A stretch of 64,000 bases of DNA from the NCBI RefSeq assembly GCF_003668875.1, contig NZ_RAWM01000011.1, forward strand, positions 1 to 64,000, written 5' to 3'. Under the pieces are notes generated by a model. That model did no database searches. It saw nothing but the letters and a program-made list of their open reading frames with translations, and was not told where the DNA came from. This document shows, piece by piece, positions 32,160 to 41,901 of the stretch; positions within the stretch are counted from its first letter, which is position 1, and the number at the start of each line of letters is the position of its first letter. The translations under genes and the position numbers were made by a program. The DNA is from Corallococcus interemptor. GTDB taxonomy: Bacteria > Myxococcota > Myxococcia > Myxococcales > Myxococcaceae.

Positions 32160-34031
32160 ATGACTCAAGCTCGAGGCCTCGTGAACCGCTCCTCCTTCCT
32201 GCTGCGCGCGCTGCGCACCGGCACGTTCTGTCTCGTGGGCGCCAGCTCGCTGCTGACCGCCTGTGACTCCAACGACGACCCGCCCGTGGAACCGCCTCCG
32301 GTGGACCGGTCGCCGCGCACGCTGACGCTGCTGCAGACCAGCGACCTGCACACCAACATCTTCCCGTGGGACTACTTCACCGGGAAGCCGGACGCGAAGC
32401 GCGGCCTCGCCAAGGTGGCCACGCTCATCAAGCAGGAGCGCGCGAAGAACCCGGACTGCACGCTGCTCGTGGACACCGGCGACACCATCCAGGGGTCGCC
32501 GCTGGGCACCTACTACGCCCAGGTGGACAACGCGTCCAAGCACCCCATGGCCACCGCCATGAACGAGCTGGGCTACGCCGCCATGGCCATGGGCAACCAC
32601 GAGTTCAACTACGGCCAGGACGTCCTCAACAAGTTCAAGGGCGAGGCGAACTTCCCCCTGCTCGGCGCCAACGTGCGCAAGAGCTCGGACGGCTCGGAGG
32701 CCTTCACCCCGTACGTCATCACCACGGTGTGCGACGTGAAGGTCGGCATCCTCGGCCTGGTGACGCCGGGCGTGGCCACGTGGGAGCGCAAGGACAACAT
32801 CACCGGGCTGCGCTTCGATGAACCGCTGGAGATCGCGAAGACCTACGTGCCGAAGATGAAGGCGGCGGGCGCGGACGTGGTGGTGGTGGCCATCCACGGC
32901 GGCCCGGACAAGCAGCCGACGGGCAGCGCGTCCAGCCCCGAGTCGTGGCTCGCGGACTACGCGGACCCCACGAAGTGGACCGACCGCGGCAACCTCACCG
33001 CCGAGAACCAGGCCGTGCAGATTGCCCAGCAGGTGGCGGACGTGGACGTGCTCCTCACCGGCCACACCCACCAGCCCATCCCGAAGATGCTGCTGAAGCA
33101 GCAGGATGGCCGTGAGGTCCTCCTCACCCAGCCCAACCGCTGGGGCAGCCACCTGGCCGACGTGCAGCTCAACGTCACCTGGAGCGGCGAGCGCTGGGGC
33201 GTGGACGCGCACGACTCGAAGCTCCACGCGGTGGACGAGACGGTGGCGGAGGATGCCAACGTCAAGCAGCTCACCCAGGCCGCCCACGACACCACGGTGG
33301 CCTACGTGAACCAGAAGATTGGCAGCACCACGGAGGCCTTCACGGGCGGCTTCCCCGGCCGCTACGTGGACAGCGCGCTGGCGGACCTGCTCAACATCGT
33401 GCAGGAGGAGGCCGCGAAGGAGGCCGGCTTCCCCGTGGACCTGTCCGCGACCGCCCTGTTCTCCAATGACGTCGCGCTGCCCAAGGGGGACGTCACCCTG
33501 CGTGACGCCTACAGCGTCTACATCTACGACAACACGCTGTACGTGATGGAGATCAACGGCTCCATCCTCCGGCGCGCGCTGGAGATGAACACGCTGTACT
33601 TCAAGCAGCTGGACCCGGCCAACCTGCCCGTGAAGCCCGCGGACGCGAAGGCCACCACGCCCGTGGTCGCGGACTACAACTGGGACCTCTACTCGCACAT
33701 CGACTACGGCTATGACCTGACGAAGCCCGCGGGCTCGCGGCTCACGCACCTGCGCTTCAACGGCCAGGACGTGCGGGACGACCAGCTCTTCCGCATCGCG
33801 GTGAACAACTACCGCGGCGGTGGCGGAGGCGGCTACAGCATGTTCAAGGAGGGCACCCTGCTGTGGTCCTCCGCGGACGGCGTGCGGGACTACGTCGCGC
33901 GCTACATGCAGGAGCACCAGAACCTGTCGCCGGACGCGGTGAACACCTGCAACTTCACGCTCACGCCGGACCTGTACTCGCATTACTTCCAGGCCACGCT
34001 CGGCCCCGCGAAGTGCGCGCCCGTGAAGTGA
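32160..34031 (+). CDS. lipoprotein 5'-nucleotidase / cyclic-nucleotide phosphodiesterase
   Basis: 623 residues. Lipoprotein signal with lipobox LLTAC (Cys35), a short Pro-rich linker, then a calcineurin-like metallophosphatase domain (about 54-330) with TSDLHTN, DTGDTIQGSP, MGNHEFNYG, AIHGGPD and TGHTHQPIP, and a 5'-nucleotidase C-terminal domain (about 370-600, with DLLN and NNYRGGGGGGYSMF). It should dephosphorylate nucleotides or 2',3'-cyclic nucleotides outside the inner membrane to scavenge phosphate and nucleosides. Confidence 0.92.
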   Translation: MTQARGLVNRSSFLLRALRTGTFCLVGASSLLTACDSNDDPPVEPPPVDRSPRTLTLLQTSDLHTNIFPWDYFTGKPDAKRGLAKVATLIKQERAKNPDCTLLVDTGDTIQGSPLGTYYAQVDNASKHPMATAMNELGYAAMAMGNHEFNYGQDVLNKFKGEANFPLLGANVRKSSDGSEAFTPYVITTVCDVKVGILGLVTPGVATWERKDNITGLRFDEPLEIAKTYVPKMKAAGADVVVVAIHGGPDKQPTGSASSPESWLADYADPTKWTDRGNLTAENQAVQIAQQVADVDVLLTGHTHQPIPKMLLKQQDGREVLLTQPNRWGSHLADVQLNVTWSGERWGVDAHDSKLHAVDETVAEDANVKQLTQAAHDTTVAYVNQKIGSTTEAFTGGFPGRYVDSALADLLNIVQEEAAKEAGFPVDLSATALFSNDVALPKGDVTLRDAYSVYIYDNTLYVMEINGSILRRALEMNTLYFKQLDPANLPVKPADAKATTPVVADYNWDLYSHIDYGYDLTKPAGSRLTHLRFNGQDVRDDQLFRIAVNNYRGGGGGGYSMFKEGTLLWSSADGVRDYVARYMQEHQNLSPDAVNTCNFTLTPDLYSHYFQATLGPAKCAPVK

Positions 34032-34101
34032 GGGAGGGGACGCTCCGGGGAGCCCGGAGGGCATGTCCCTCCGGGCGTCCCGCGTCCTTACGTTCGCGGT
34101 G

Positions 34102-35589
34102 ATGGCCGACCCGCGCGCGGAAGAGACGTTCCAGAAGAGCATCCACACGCTGACGCCGGACGGCGCCTGGCCCCGGACCGAAACGGACGGCCTGGGCTCC
34201 CGGCGGCTCCCGGCGGACGCCTACTGGGGCATCAACGTCAGCCGCGCGCTGGACAACTTCGCCATCAGCGGGCGCCCCATCTCCATCCATCCCGACCTGC
34301 TCTTCGGCTACGCGTGCGTGAAGCAGGCCGCGGCGCGCGCGAACGCGCAGCTGGGCGTGCTGGACGCGACGCGGGCCTCGCTCATCGACCGGGCCTGCGA
34401 GGACATCAAGTCCGGCGGGCTGCACGACCAGTTCATCGTGGACGTCATGCAGGGCGGGGCGGGCACCTCCACGAACATGAACTTCAACGAGGTCATCGCC
34501 AACCGGGGCCTGGAGCTGGCCGGCCGCCCCAGGGGCGACTACGCGCACCTGGACCCGAATGACCACGTGAACCGCAGCCAGAGCACCAACGACACCTACC
34601 CCACGGCGCTCAAGGTCGGGCTGATGCTGTCCCTGGAGCGCCTGCTGGCGGAGCTCCACCTGCTGGAGCAGGCGTTCCGCGACAAGGGGGAGGAGTTCGC
34701 GGGCATCGTGAAGATTGGCCGCACGCAGCTCCAGGACGCCGTGCCCATGACGCTCCAGCAGGAGTTCGAGGGCTTCGCCATCACGCTGGCCCGGGAGCAC
34801 ACCAGCCTGGAGACCGTCATCCGCCGCCTGGAGGAGGTCAACCTGGGGGCCACGGCGATTGGAACGGGCATCGCCGCGGACCCGCGCTTCGCGGAGGCCG
34901 TGCGCCAGCACCTGGCGGACATCACCGGGCGGCCCATCGTCACCGCGTCGAACCTCATCCAGGCGACCCCGGACGTGGGCGCCTTCATGGAGGTGTCCGG
35001 CACCCTCAAGCGCACCGCGATGAAGCTGTCGAAGATCTGCAATGACCTGCGGCTGCTGGGCTCCGGCCCCCAGGCGGGCTTCAACGAAATCAACCTCCCG
35101 CCCGTGCAGGCGGGCTCCAGCATCATGCCGGGCAAGGTGAACCCGGTGATTCCGGAGGTCGTCAACGCGGTGGCGTTCGTGGTCGCCGGAGGCGACGTGA
35201 CGCTGACCATGGCCGCGGAGGCGGGGCAGCTGCAGCTCAACGCCTTCGGGCCGGTGATGGCCCACGTGCTCTTCGAAAACCTCAAGTACATGACCGCCGC
35301 CATGGCCACGCTGCGCGTCAACTGCGTGCGGGGCATCACCGCCAACAAGGAGCGGCTGGAGCGCCAGATGGAGTCCTTCGTGGGCGTCATCACCGCCCTG
35401 ATTCCGCACATCGGCTACGCGCCCGCGGCACGGCTGGCGAGGGAGGCCCTGGCCACCAACGCCCGCATCGCGGACCTGGTGGTGTCCGCCGGGCTGCTGA
35501 CGCGCGAGCAGCTGGCGGAGCTGCTCACCGTGGAGCGGCTGACCCGGAGCCAGCCGGTGGCGGCCCCGGAAGAAGAGGGCACGCCGTAG
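34102..35589 (+). CDS. aspA: aspartate ammonia-lyase
   Basis: 495 residues, slightly longer than the usual 470-480 because of an N-terminal extension. Aspartase/fumarase superfamily with GLGSRRLPADAYWGINVSRAL, GGAGTSTNMNFNEVIANR, QSTNDTYPTALKV, KIGRTQLQDAVPMTL and the signature loop GSSIMPGKVNPVIPEVVN, whose serine is the catalytic base. The PVIPE form and the STN(D)TYPTA motif favour aspartase over fumarase. It interconverts aspartate with fumarate and ammonia. An upstream ATG at 34063 would add 13 residues. DUF2254 follows after 11 bp. Confidence 0.88.
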   Translation: MADPRAEETFQKSIHTLTPDGAWPRTETDGLGSRRLPADAYWGINVSRALDNFAISGRPISIHPDLLFGYACVKQAAARANAQLGVLDATRASLIDRACEDIKSGGLHDQFIVDVMQGGAGTSTNMNFNEVIANRGLELAGRPRGDYAHLDPNDHVNRSQSTNDTYPTALKVGLMLSLERLLAELHLLEQAFRDKGEEFAGIVKIGRTQLQDAVPMTLQQEFEGFAITLAREHTSLETVIRRLEEVNLGATAIGTGIAADPRFAEAVRQHLADITGRPIVTASNLIQATPDVGAFMEVSGTLKRTAMKLSKICNDLRLLGSGPQAGFNEINLPPVQAGSSIMPGKVNPVIPEVVNAVAFVVAGGDVTLTMAAEAGQLQLNAFGPVMAHVLFENLKYMTAAMATLRVNCVRGITANKERLERQMESFVGVITALIPHIGYAPAARLAREALATNARIADLVVSAGLLTREQLAELLTVERLTRSQPVAAPEEEGTP

Positions 35590-35600
35590 GCGGGGGCCGC

Positions 35601-36944
35601 ATGTCCGTCCGCCTCCTGCGCCGGTTCTTCCGCGAGCCCTACTGGTGGGTCCTGGGTGGGGTGATTGCCGCGGGCGTGGTGCTGGGCATCGCGCTCGCCC
35701 GCGTGCAGTCGGACACGGCGCCGGGCATCTTCGGGCATGCGTGGCCGGGCGACCTGGACGACACCCGGGGCGCGCTGGGGGCGCTGCTCGGATTCCAGAT
35801 CACCGTGCTCACCATCGTCCTGTCGCTGAACGCGCCGTTCATCCAGTCCGCCGCGAACCAGTACTCGCCGCGGCTGGTGCCCATCTACCTGAAGAGCGCG
35901 CCGCTGCGCCGGGCCCTGCCGTTCTTCGCCCTCTCCAGCAGCTTCATCCTCGCGGCCATCCGGGAGCTGGGCGTCATCGAGGACCACGGCGTCAGGCCCC
36001 GGCCCGTGCTGTCGGTGGCCATCTTCCTGATGGTGGTCGCGCTGTGCCTGCTCATCGTCTTCCTGGTCCGCACCTTCCGCTTCCTGCGCGTGGAGCGCGT
36101 GCTCGGGCTCGTCCAGCACCTGATCGTCTCCGCGACGGAGCGGCGCATCCAGGCCCGGCTCAGGCGGCTGCCGCTCAACCCCGCCGTGGCCCTGCGGCTG
36201 CCGCCGGATGCGCCCGCGCTCCTGGCCGCTGCCTCCGGCTACCTCGCGGACGTGGACCTCCAGGCCCTCACGCGGCTCGCGCGCAGGTGGGGCGTGCGGG
36301 TCCGCGTCTGCATCACCGTGGGCGAGTACATCGACCAGGGGGACGTCGTCGGCTGGGTGGTGGCGGACGGCGGGGGGCCCCTGGATGCCCACGTGCTCCA
36401 GGAGCTCACCTCCACGTTGATCATCACCGCGGCGCGCGAGCCGGACTGCGACCCCTCCCTGGGGCTGCGCATCCTCGTGGACGTGGCGAACCGGGCGCTG
36501 AACTCGTCCTCGAACGACCCGTACACGGCGCGCCAGGCGCTCCAGCAGATCCGCTCGGTGATGCGCCGGCTGGCGGGCCTGCCGCAGGGGGACTGGAACG
36601 TCGTGGACCCGGATGGCCGGGTTCGCGTCTCCCTGGTGGCGCTGCGCCTGCGCGACTACCTCTTCCTCGCCGTGGACGGCCCCCTGCATTCCGCGGGGGG
36701 CGACCCGGAGGTGCTGGAGGAGGTGCTTCAAATCGCCCTCACCGTGGGCCTGGCCGCGCGCGACGTGGAGGACCGCGCCGCGGCCCACTCGCTCCTGGCC
36801 CGCGTGCTCGCGGAGGTCCAGGCGTCCCCGGACCAGGCGCGGTTCCACCGGCTGCTCGCCCAGGCGGAGCGCGTGCGGGCCTCCTTCCAGGGCGAGCGCC
36901 GCACGCGCGTCGAGCGGGGACGCGCGGACTGGCTGCCGGACTGA
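35601..36944 (+). CDS. DUF2254 family membrane protein
   Basis: 447 residues. Four hydrophobic helices in the first 160 residues (about 15-33, 57-78, 107-125, 136-160) precede a large soluble part containing ADVDLQALTRLARRWGVRVRV and DPSLGLRILVDVANRALNSSSNDPYTA, all typical of DUF2254. Function unknown. It lies 11 bp after aspA and is probably co-transcribed. Confidence 0.88.
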   Translation: MSVRLLRRFFREPYWWVLGGVIAAGVVLGIALARVQSDTAPGIFGHAWPGDLDDTRGALGALLGFQITVLTIVLSLNAPFIQSAANQYSPRLVPIYLKSAPLRRALPFFALSSSFILAAIRELGVIEDHGVRPRPVLSVAIFLMVVALCLLIVFLVRTFRFLRVERVLGLVQHLIVSATERRIQARLRRLPLNPAVALRLPPDAPALLAAASGYLADVDLQALTRLARRWGVRVRVCITVGEYIDQGDVVGWVVADGGGPLDAHVLQELTSTLIITAAREPDCDPSLGLRILVDVANRALNSSSNDPYTARQALQQIRSVMRRLAGLPQGDWNVVDPDGRVRVSLVALRLRDYLFLAVDGPLHSAGGDPEVLEEVLQIALTVGLAARDVEDRAAAHSLLARVLAEVQASPDQARFHRLLAQAERVRASFQGERRTRVERGRADWLPD

Positions 36945-36954
36945 CGCGCGCTTC

Positions 36955-38511
36955 TCAGTGGCGCGTTTCGCGGGTGGGCTTGAAGCCCATGAGGAAGTCG
37001 ATGAGCAGGCGCGTGCCGTAGCCCGTCGCGCCCTTGCTGCGCCAGGCGTTGTCGCGCTCGGCCCGCGCCGTGCCCGCCATGTCGATGTGCGCCCACGGCA
37101 GCCCGCCCACGAACTCTTCCAGGAAGAGGCCCGCGGTGATGGCCCCGGCGTTCTCCCCGCCCACGTTCTTCAGGTCCGCCACCTCCGACTCCAGCTCCGG
37201 GCGCAGGCGCCGGTCCAACGGCAGCTGCCACACGGTGTCGCCGGTGCGCTCGCCGGAGTCCTTCACCTGCTCCACGAGCGCCTGGTCATTGCCGAGGACG
37301 CCCGCGCTCAGGAGCCCCAGCGCGCGCTGACACGCCCCGGTGAGCGTGGCGATGTCCACGATGGCGTCGGGGCGGGGGGACTGCTCGGTGGACAGCACCA
37401 GCGCGTCGGACATCACCAGGCGCCCTTCCGCGTCGGTGTTGATGACCTCCACCGTCTTGCCGCCGCGCACCGTCAGCACGTCCCCCAGCTTCATGGCCGT
37501 GCCCGAGGGCATGTTGTCGGTGCACATGAGGTACGCCGTCACCGCCGTCCGGCAGCCCAGGGACTTGAGCGCCGTCATCGCCGCGAGGATGGCGCCCGCG
37601 CCGGACATGTCGCCCTTCATGGTCGCGTGGACCAGGTCGTTGGGCTTCAGGCCCAGGCCGCCCGAGTCGAACATGATGCCCTTGCCCACCAGCGAGACGC
37701 GGCCCACGGGCTGCACGGCCTCGCCCTTGCTGCCTCCGGGCGTGTACGTCAGCTTGATCATCCGCGGAGGCTCCGCGCTGCCCGCGTTGACGCCCAGCAG
37801 CCCGCCGCACCCGAGCCGGGCCAGGGCCTCTCCGTCGAAGACCTCGACCTCCAGGCCGCAGCGCTTCGCCAGGCCTTCGGCCACCTCCGCCATGCGCGCG
37901 GCGGTCAGCAGGGTGGCGGGCGCGTTGGCCAGGTCGCGCGCGAACGCCGTGGCCCGCGCGTGGATGCCCCCGCGCACCATGCCCTGCTCCACCGCGTCCG
38001 TGTCCTCCTGGCCCGCGACGAGCGTCAGGCTTTCGAGCGGCGGCTCCTGCTCCGATTGCCGCTTGTAGGGCCGGTAGCGGTAGCGGGCGAGCAGCACGCC
38101 CTCGGTCAGGGCCTGCGCGGCGAGCTCCACCGGGACGCTCCCCAGCTCCGGCAGCTGGAGCGCGAGCCGCGTCTGCTGGCCCACGGCGCGCGCGAACGCG
38201 GCGGCCGCGTCCCGGAGCCTTCCGGCATCCAGCCCGGCCTTCCCGCCCACGCCGACGACGACGAGCGGCGGACCGTCCTTCTGGGGGACCACGAGTGTCT
38301 GGCCGGCCTTGCCCTCGAAGCCCGCCGCCTTGAGGAACGCGGCGTCGACGCCGGCGCCCTTCACCCCTTCGCCCGTCCCCACGAAGGTGCCGACGCAGCC
38401 GGCATCCTTGGGGAGGGAGGGTGAGACGGCGAGCTTCGTCTCCTCCGGCGGTTCAATGGAAGGAGCGGGGTGGAACTCGGCCTGCGCGCGCGAATGAAAC
38501 GAGGTCAACAT
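36955..38511 (-). CDS. pepA: leucyl aminopeptidase (M17)
   Basis: 518 residues. An N-terminal regulatory domain (1-170) precedes the M17 catalytic domain, with LVGKGIMFDSGGLGLKP (metal-binding Lys and Asp), MKGDMSGAGA and NTDAEGRLVMSDAL, which holds the metal ligands and catalytic arginine. It removes N-terminal residues from peptides in the cytoplasm using two metal ions, normally as a hexamer. Start at 38511 follows GGAGG at an ideal distance. Divergent from the basic protein at 38659. Confidence 0.94.
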   Translation of the reverse strand: MLTSFHSRAQAEFHPAPSIEPPEETKLAVSPSLPKDAGCVGTFVGTGEGVKGAGVDAAFLKAAGFEGKAGQTLVVPQKDGPPLVVVGVGGKAGLDAGRLRDAAAAFARAVGQQTRLALQLPELGSVPVELAAQALTEGVLLARYRYRPYKRQSEQEPPLESLTLVAGQEDTDAVEQGMVRGGIHARATAFARDLANAPATLLTAARMAEVAEGLAKRCGLEVEVFDGEALARLGCGGLLGVNAGSAEPPRMIKLTYTPGGSKGEAVQPVGRVSLVGKGIMFDSGGLGLKPNDLVHATMKGDMSGAGAILAAMTALKSLGCRTAVTAYLMCTDNMPSGTAMKLGDVLTVRGGKTVEVINTDAEGRLVMSDALVLSTEQSPRPDAIVDIATLTGACQRALGLLSAGVLGNDQALVEQVKDSGERTGDTVWQLPLDRRLRPELESEVADLKNVGGENAGAITAGLFLEEFVGGLPWAHIDMAGTARAERDNAWRSKGATGYGTRLLIDFLMGFKPTRETRH

Positions 38512-38658
38512 GGAAGCCTCCTGTTGGAGGAACTGGGCACGGCTCCAGGAGGGTGCAACATCCAGAAGGCCACTCGCCCCTGCCTCCGGGAGCGGTTTGC
38601 CGGCGGATGGCCGGTGTGGATGTTCCGCCACGCCATCCTCATGGAGGGGGAAAAGCCC

Positions 38659-39216
38659 ATGCGAACACTGCCGTCGAAGCGGATGTCATTGCTCACCGAG
38701 CGCGAAGCCCAGCTCGTCCTGTCCAGCGCGCCACGCAACCTGGCCGAACTGTCGCCCCGCGAGCTGCGCGGCCGCATCCAGCGCACGCGCCGCCTGATGG
38801 AGAAGTACCAGGACGCCGCGCAACGCCAGCGCAGGGAGGCGCTTCGCAAGACGGCGCCCTCGCGCTCCCGCCGCGCGGAAGGCAACCGCAACACGCTCCA
38901 GAAGGCGCAGTACTTCGCCCTCACCCTGGAGCGCTTCGAGAAGCGGCTCGCCCTGCTGGAGCGCAAGGAGCAGGTCCGCACCCGCGCCGCGAGCCGCCCT
39001 GCCTCCCGGCGCACGACGCGCGTGGCCACCGGAGGCCGCAAGCCCGCGCGCCGCCCGCGCGCCGCCGGCCGCACCGCGAAGGCTCCGGGACAGCGCAAGT
39101 CCCGCCAGAAGCAGGGAGGCGCCCTGAAGCAGGAGCGCTTTCCCTCCCTCAAGCGGCAGGTCGCGGCCTCCACCAGGGGCCGCCGCACCCAGGGCCGGCG
39201 CGACGCGCGGCGCTGA
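38659..39216 (+). CDS. Lys/Arg-rich basic protein with histone-like tail
   Basis: 185 residues. Residues 1-110 are helical and heptad-like (ELRGRIQRTRRLMEKYQDAA, TLERFEKRLALLERKEQVRT); 110-185 are a disordered Arg/Lys/Ala/Gly tail resembling histone H1 or the tails of bacterial nucleoid proteins. Nucleic-acid binding is inferred from charge. ATG at 38659 follows GGAGGGG; earlier in-frame starts have weaker sites and overlap pepA's leader. Confidence 0.7.
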   Translation: MRTLPSKRMSLLTEREAQLVLSSAPRNLAELSPRELRGRIQRTRRLMEKYQDAAQRQRREALRKTAPSRSRRAEGNRNTLQKAQYFALTLERFEKRLALLERKEQVRTRAASRPASRRTTRVATGGRKPARRPRAAGRTAKAPGQRKSRQKQGGALKQERFPSLKRQVAASTRGRRTQGRRDARR

Positions 39217-39252
39217 CGGCCGGGGCATCCGGGGGGCGGCGCTTTCCGCCGC

Positions 39253-40845
39253 CTACCCGAGCCCCCAGGGCAGTCCCAGCACCTGCCAGGCCACCAGCAG
39301 CGCAATCCAGATGGCGAAGACCACCACCACGTACGGGAGCATCAAGGCCACCACGGTCCCCACGCCCGCGTCCTTCTGGTACTTCTGGGCGAAGGTGACG
39401 ATGAGCGCGAAGTAGGCGTTCAGCGGTGAGATGGCATTGAACGGACCGTCGCCCACGCGGTAGGCGGCGAGCACGGCCTCCGGGTCCACGTTCAGCCGCA
39501 TCAGCAGCGGCACGAACACGGGCGCGAAGATGGCCCACTTCGGAATGGCCCCCGTCATGATGAGGTCCAGCACGGCCACGACGAGCACGAACCCGACGAG
39601 CAGCGGCAGCGCCCCCAGGCCCGCGTGCTCCAGCGCGTCGCCCACCTTCACGGCCGCGAGGGTCGCCATGTTCGTGTAGGTGAACAGGGCGATGAACTGG
39701 CTGATGATGAAGAGCAGGAAGATGAGGCCGCCCAGTCCGGCCACCGCCTTCTCCATGGCCTTGATGACGTCCACGCTGTTCTTGAGCGTCCCCGCGCCCA
39801 CGCCATAGGCGGCCCCCGTCACCAGGAACAGCACGGTGATGGCGACGATGAGGCCGTTCATGAACGGCGAGTCCCCGACGAGCGCGCCCGTCTCCGGGTT
39901 GCGCAGCGGCGCCCCCGGCGGCAGCGCCAGCAGCCCGAAGAACACCAGCACGCCCACGAGCCCCCAGAACGCGAACTTCAGCCCGCGCGACTCCTCCGGG
40001 GACAGCTTCGCGCCCGTCGTGGCCGGCTTCTCACCCTTGTATTCACCCAGCCGGGGTTCAATCAGCTTGTCGCTGATGAGCGACACCACGAGGGTCAGCA
40101 TCACCACCGACGCGACGGAGAACCAGAAGTTCGCCGTCAGGTCGATGGAGCGCTCCGGCGCCATGATGTGGATGGCGTCGTTGGTGATCTCCGTGAGGAT
40201 GCCGTCCAGCGGTTTGATGAGGATGTTGACGGTGAAGACCGCGGCGACACCGGCGAACGACGCCGCCAGCCCGGCGAGCGGATGCCTGCCCACGGTGAGG
40301 TACGCCGCCGCCGCCAGGGGAATCAGCACCAGGTAGCCGGCATCCGCGGCGATGCTGGACAGGATGCCCACGAACACCAGGATGTACGTGAGGGCCCGGG
40401 CCGGAGCGACGGCCACCAGCTTGCGGATCAACGCGCCCACCAGGCCCGCCGCGTCCGCGACGCCCACGCCCAGCATGGCGACGATGATGACGCCCACCGC
40501 GTTGAAGTCCATGAAGTGCTGCACGACGCCCGCGAACATGAAGCGCAGGCCCTCGCCCGTCAGCAGGCTCTTCGCGGCGGTGGTCGTCTCCTCCAGTTGG
40601 TGGGTGTCCGGGTTGATGGTCTCGTAGGTGACGCTCGCGCCCAGCCGGTAGAAGAGGTGGGAGAGCACCATCACCAGCGCAATCAGCGCGACGAAGATGA
40701 CCGCGGGGTGGGGCACCTTGTTGCCCACCCGCTCGATGGCGTCGAGCACCCGCTCCATGCCCTTCTTCTTCGGCGGCGCCTGGCGCTGCTTCTTCTTCGC
40801 CTCGCCGGGGGCCTGGATGTCGTCGAAATGAGCCGCTTTGGCCAT
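39253..40845 (-). CDS. AbgT-family transporter
   Basis: 530 residues with a basic N-terminal tail and about 11-13 membrane helices. Family segments include VPHPAVIFVALIALVMVLSH, SSIAADAGYLVLIPLAAAAY and LLVGFVLVVAVLDLIMTGAI then PKWAIFAPVFVPLL, matching AbgT (p-aminobenzoyl-glutamate importer) and MtrF-type transporters, some of which export sulfonamides. ATG at 40845 follows AGGAG. It lies 27 bp downstream of a DUF481 outer-membrane protein gene on the same strand and is probably in one operon with it. Confidence 0.92.
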   Translation of the reverse strand: MAKAAHFDDIQAPGEAKKKQRQAPPKKKGMERVLDAIERVGNKVPHPAVIFVALIALVMVLSHLFYRLGASVTYETINPDTHQLEETTTAAKSLLTGEGLRFMFAGVVQHFMDFNAVGVIIVAMLGVGVADAAGLVGALIRKLVAVAPARALTYILVFVGILSSIAADAGYLVLIPLAAAAYLTVGRHPLAGLAASFAGVAAVFTVNILIKPLDGILTEITNDAIHIMAPERSIDLTANFWFSVASVVMLTLVVSLISDKLIEPRLGEYKGEKPATTGAKLSPEESRGLKFAFWGLVGVLVFFGLLALPPGAPLRNPETGALVGDSPFMNGLIVAITVLFLVTGAAYGVGAGTLKNSVDVIKAMEKAVAGLGGLIFLLFIISQFIALFTYTNMATLAAVKVGDALEHAGLGALPLLVGFVLVVAVLDLIMTGAIPKWAIFAPVFVPLLMRLNVDPEAVLAAYRVGDGPFNAISPLNAYFALIVTFAQKYQKDAGVGTVVALMLPYVVVVFAIWIALLVAWQVLGLPWGLG

Positions 40846-40872
40846 GGGAGTGCTGCTCCTTTCCAATCCCGC

Positions 40873-41694
40873 TCAGAGCTCCAGCTCGCCGCCCACCGAA
40901 AGCGAGGTATCCGTCCGGACCTTGCCCTGCGCGGGGACGCTGTCGTGTTGCAGTTCGAAGAACGTGGTGAACGCGAAGCGGTCCGTCAGGTGCACGGACA
41001 GCTTCGTGGTGGAGTCCAGGAGCACGCGCGTGTCCCCGAAGATGTCCGGCAGGAGGATGGCGTCCTCGCGCAGGTGCACCCGCTCGTTGATGTCGTAGCG
41101 GAACGCCACGCCCACGGCGGGCGACCACAGGGTCACGTCCGGCAGGTTCTCGCGCGTGGGGAAGTACTGGAAGCGGCGGTCCTTCGCGTAGCCCGCGCCC
41201 AGGTACGTGCGCAGGAAGAGCTCCTTCTCCTTCTTCTTGCGCTCCAGGACCGTGAGGCCGACGCCCAGCTCCGTCTCCACGCGCAGCTCCAGGCTGGCGG
41301 GCTGGTCCGCCTCCGCGCCGGCGAAGCCGTAGACGCTGAAGAGGGGCGTGAAGCGGTAGTCCGCGCGCGCCCAGCCGCCGAGCGTCTTCGCCGTGTCCTC
41401 CCGCTCCTCCTCACCCTCGGCGGCCGCGTTGCCGTACGCGCCATCCGCCTCCAGGGTGAGGGCCCACACCGGCGAGTCGTACTCCGCCAGGGCATCGCCC
41501 GTGAGGGTGAAGGCGCGGCTGTTGCCGGAGAAGAAGGAGGCCCCCAGCCCGAACGAACCCGTCCAGGGCCCTTCCTCCTCTTCGTCGTCCTCGGCCGCCG
41601 CCGCGACGGAGGCCGGAGAGGAGGCGTCCTCCGCGTCGGGAGGAGGCGTGGGCGTCTGGGCCATGGCCGCGATGAGGACGAAGAATGGACTCAT
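40873..41694 (-). CDS. DUF481 outer-membrane beta-barrel protein (YdiY-like)
   Basis: 273 residues. A short hydrophobic start (MSPFFVLIAAMAQ) acts as signal peptide, followed by an acidic linker and a barrel of alternating strands: WTGSFGLGASFFSGNSRAFT is the typical DUF481 opening. The rest is a series of 10-12-residue amphipathic strands ending in GGELEL. Role unknown; called salt-induced outer-membrane protein in enterobacteria. First gene of an operon with the AbgT transporter, a possible inner/outer membrane pairing. Confidence 0.85.
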   Translation of the reverse strand: MSPFFVLIAAMAQTPTPPPDAEDASSPASVAAAAEDDEEEEGPWTGSFGLGASFFSGNSRAFTLTGDALAEYDSPVWALTLEADGAYGNAAAEGEEEREDTAKTLGGWARADYRFTPLFSVYGFAGAEADQPASLELRVETELGVGLTVLERKKKEKELFLRTYLGAGYAKDRRFQYFPTRENLPDVTLWSPAVGVAFRYDINERVHLREDAILLPDIFGDTRVLLDSTTKLSVHLTDRFAFTTFFELQHDSVPAQGKVRTDTSLSVGGELEL

Positions 41695-41901
41695 GGGTGC
41701 CTTGGGGAAGGAGGAGCCCTGCCCGTCCCGGTGTGCTGGGGGAGGGGCGGCCTCGGTGGTTCTCGGAGGCCTCCTCGGGTTCCACGCAACCTTCGACACG
41801 CACCCTGCGTGCGGCAATCACAGGCAGGCATGCCAGGGGATGGCACCCTTGCGCCGCCGCTCGTCAGAACGTGATGAGGATTGGGTTTGGGGGCGCCCGG
41901 T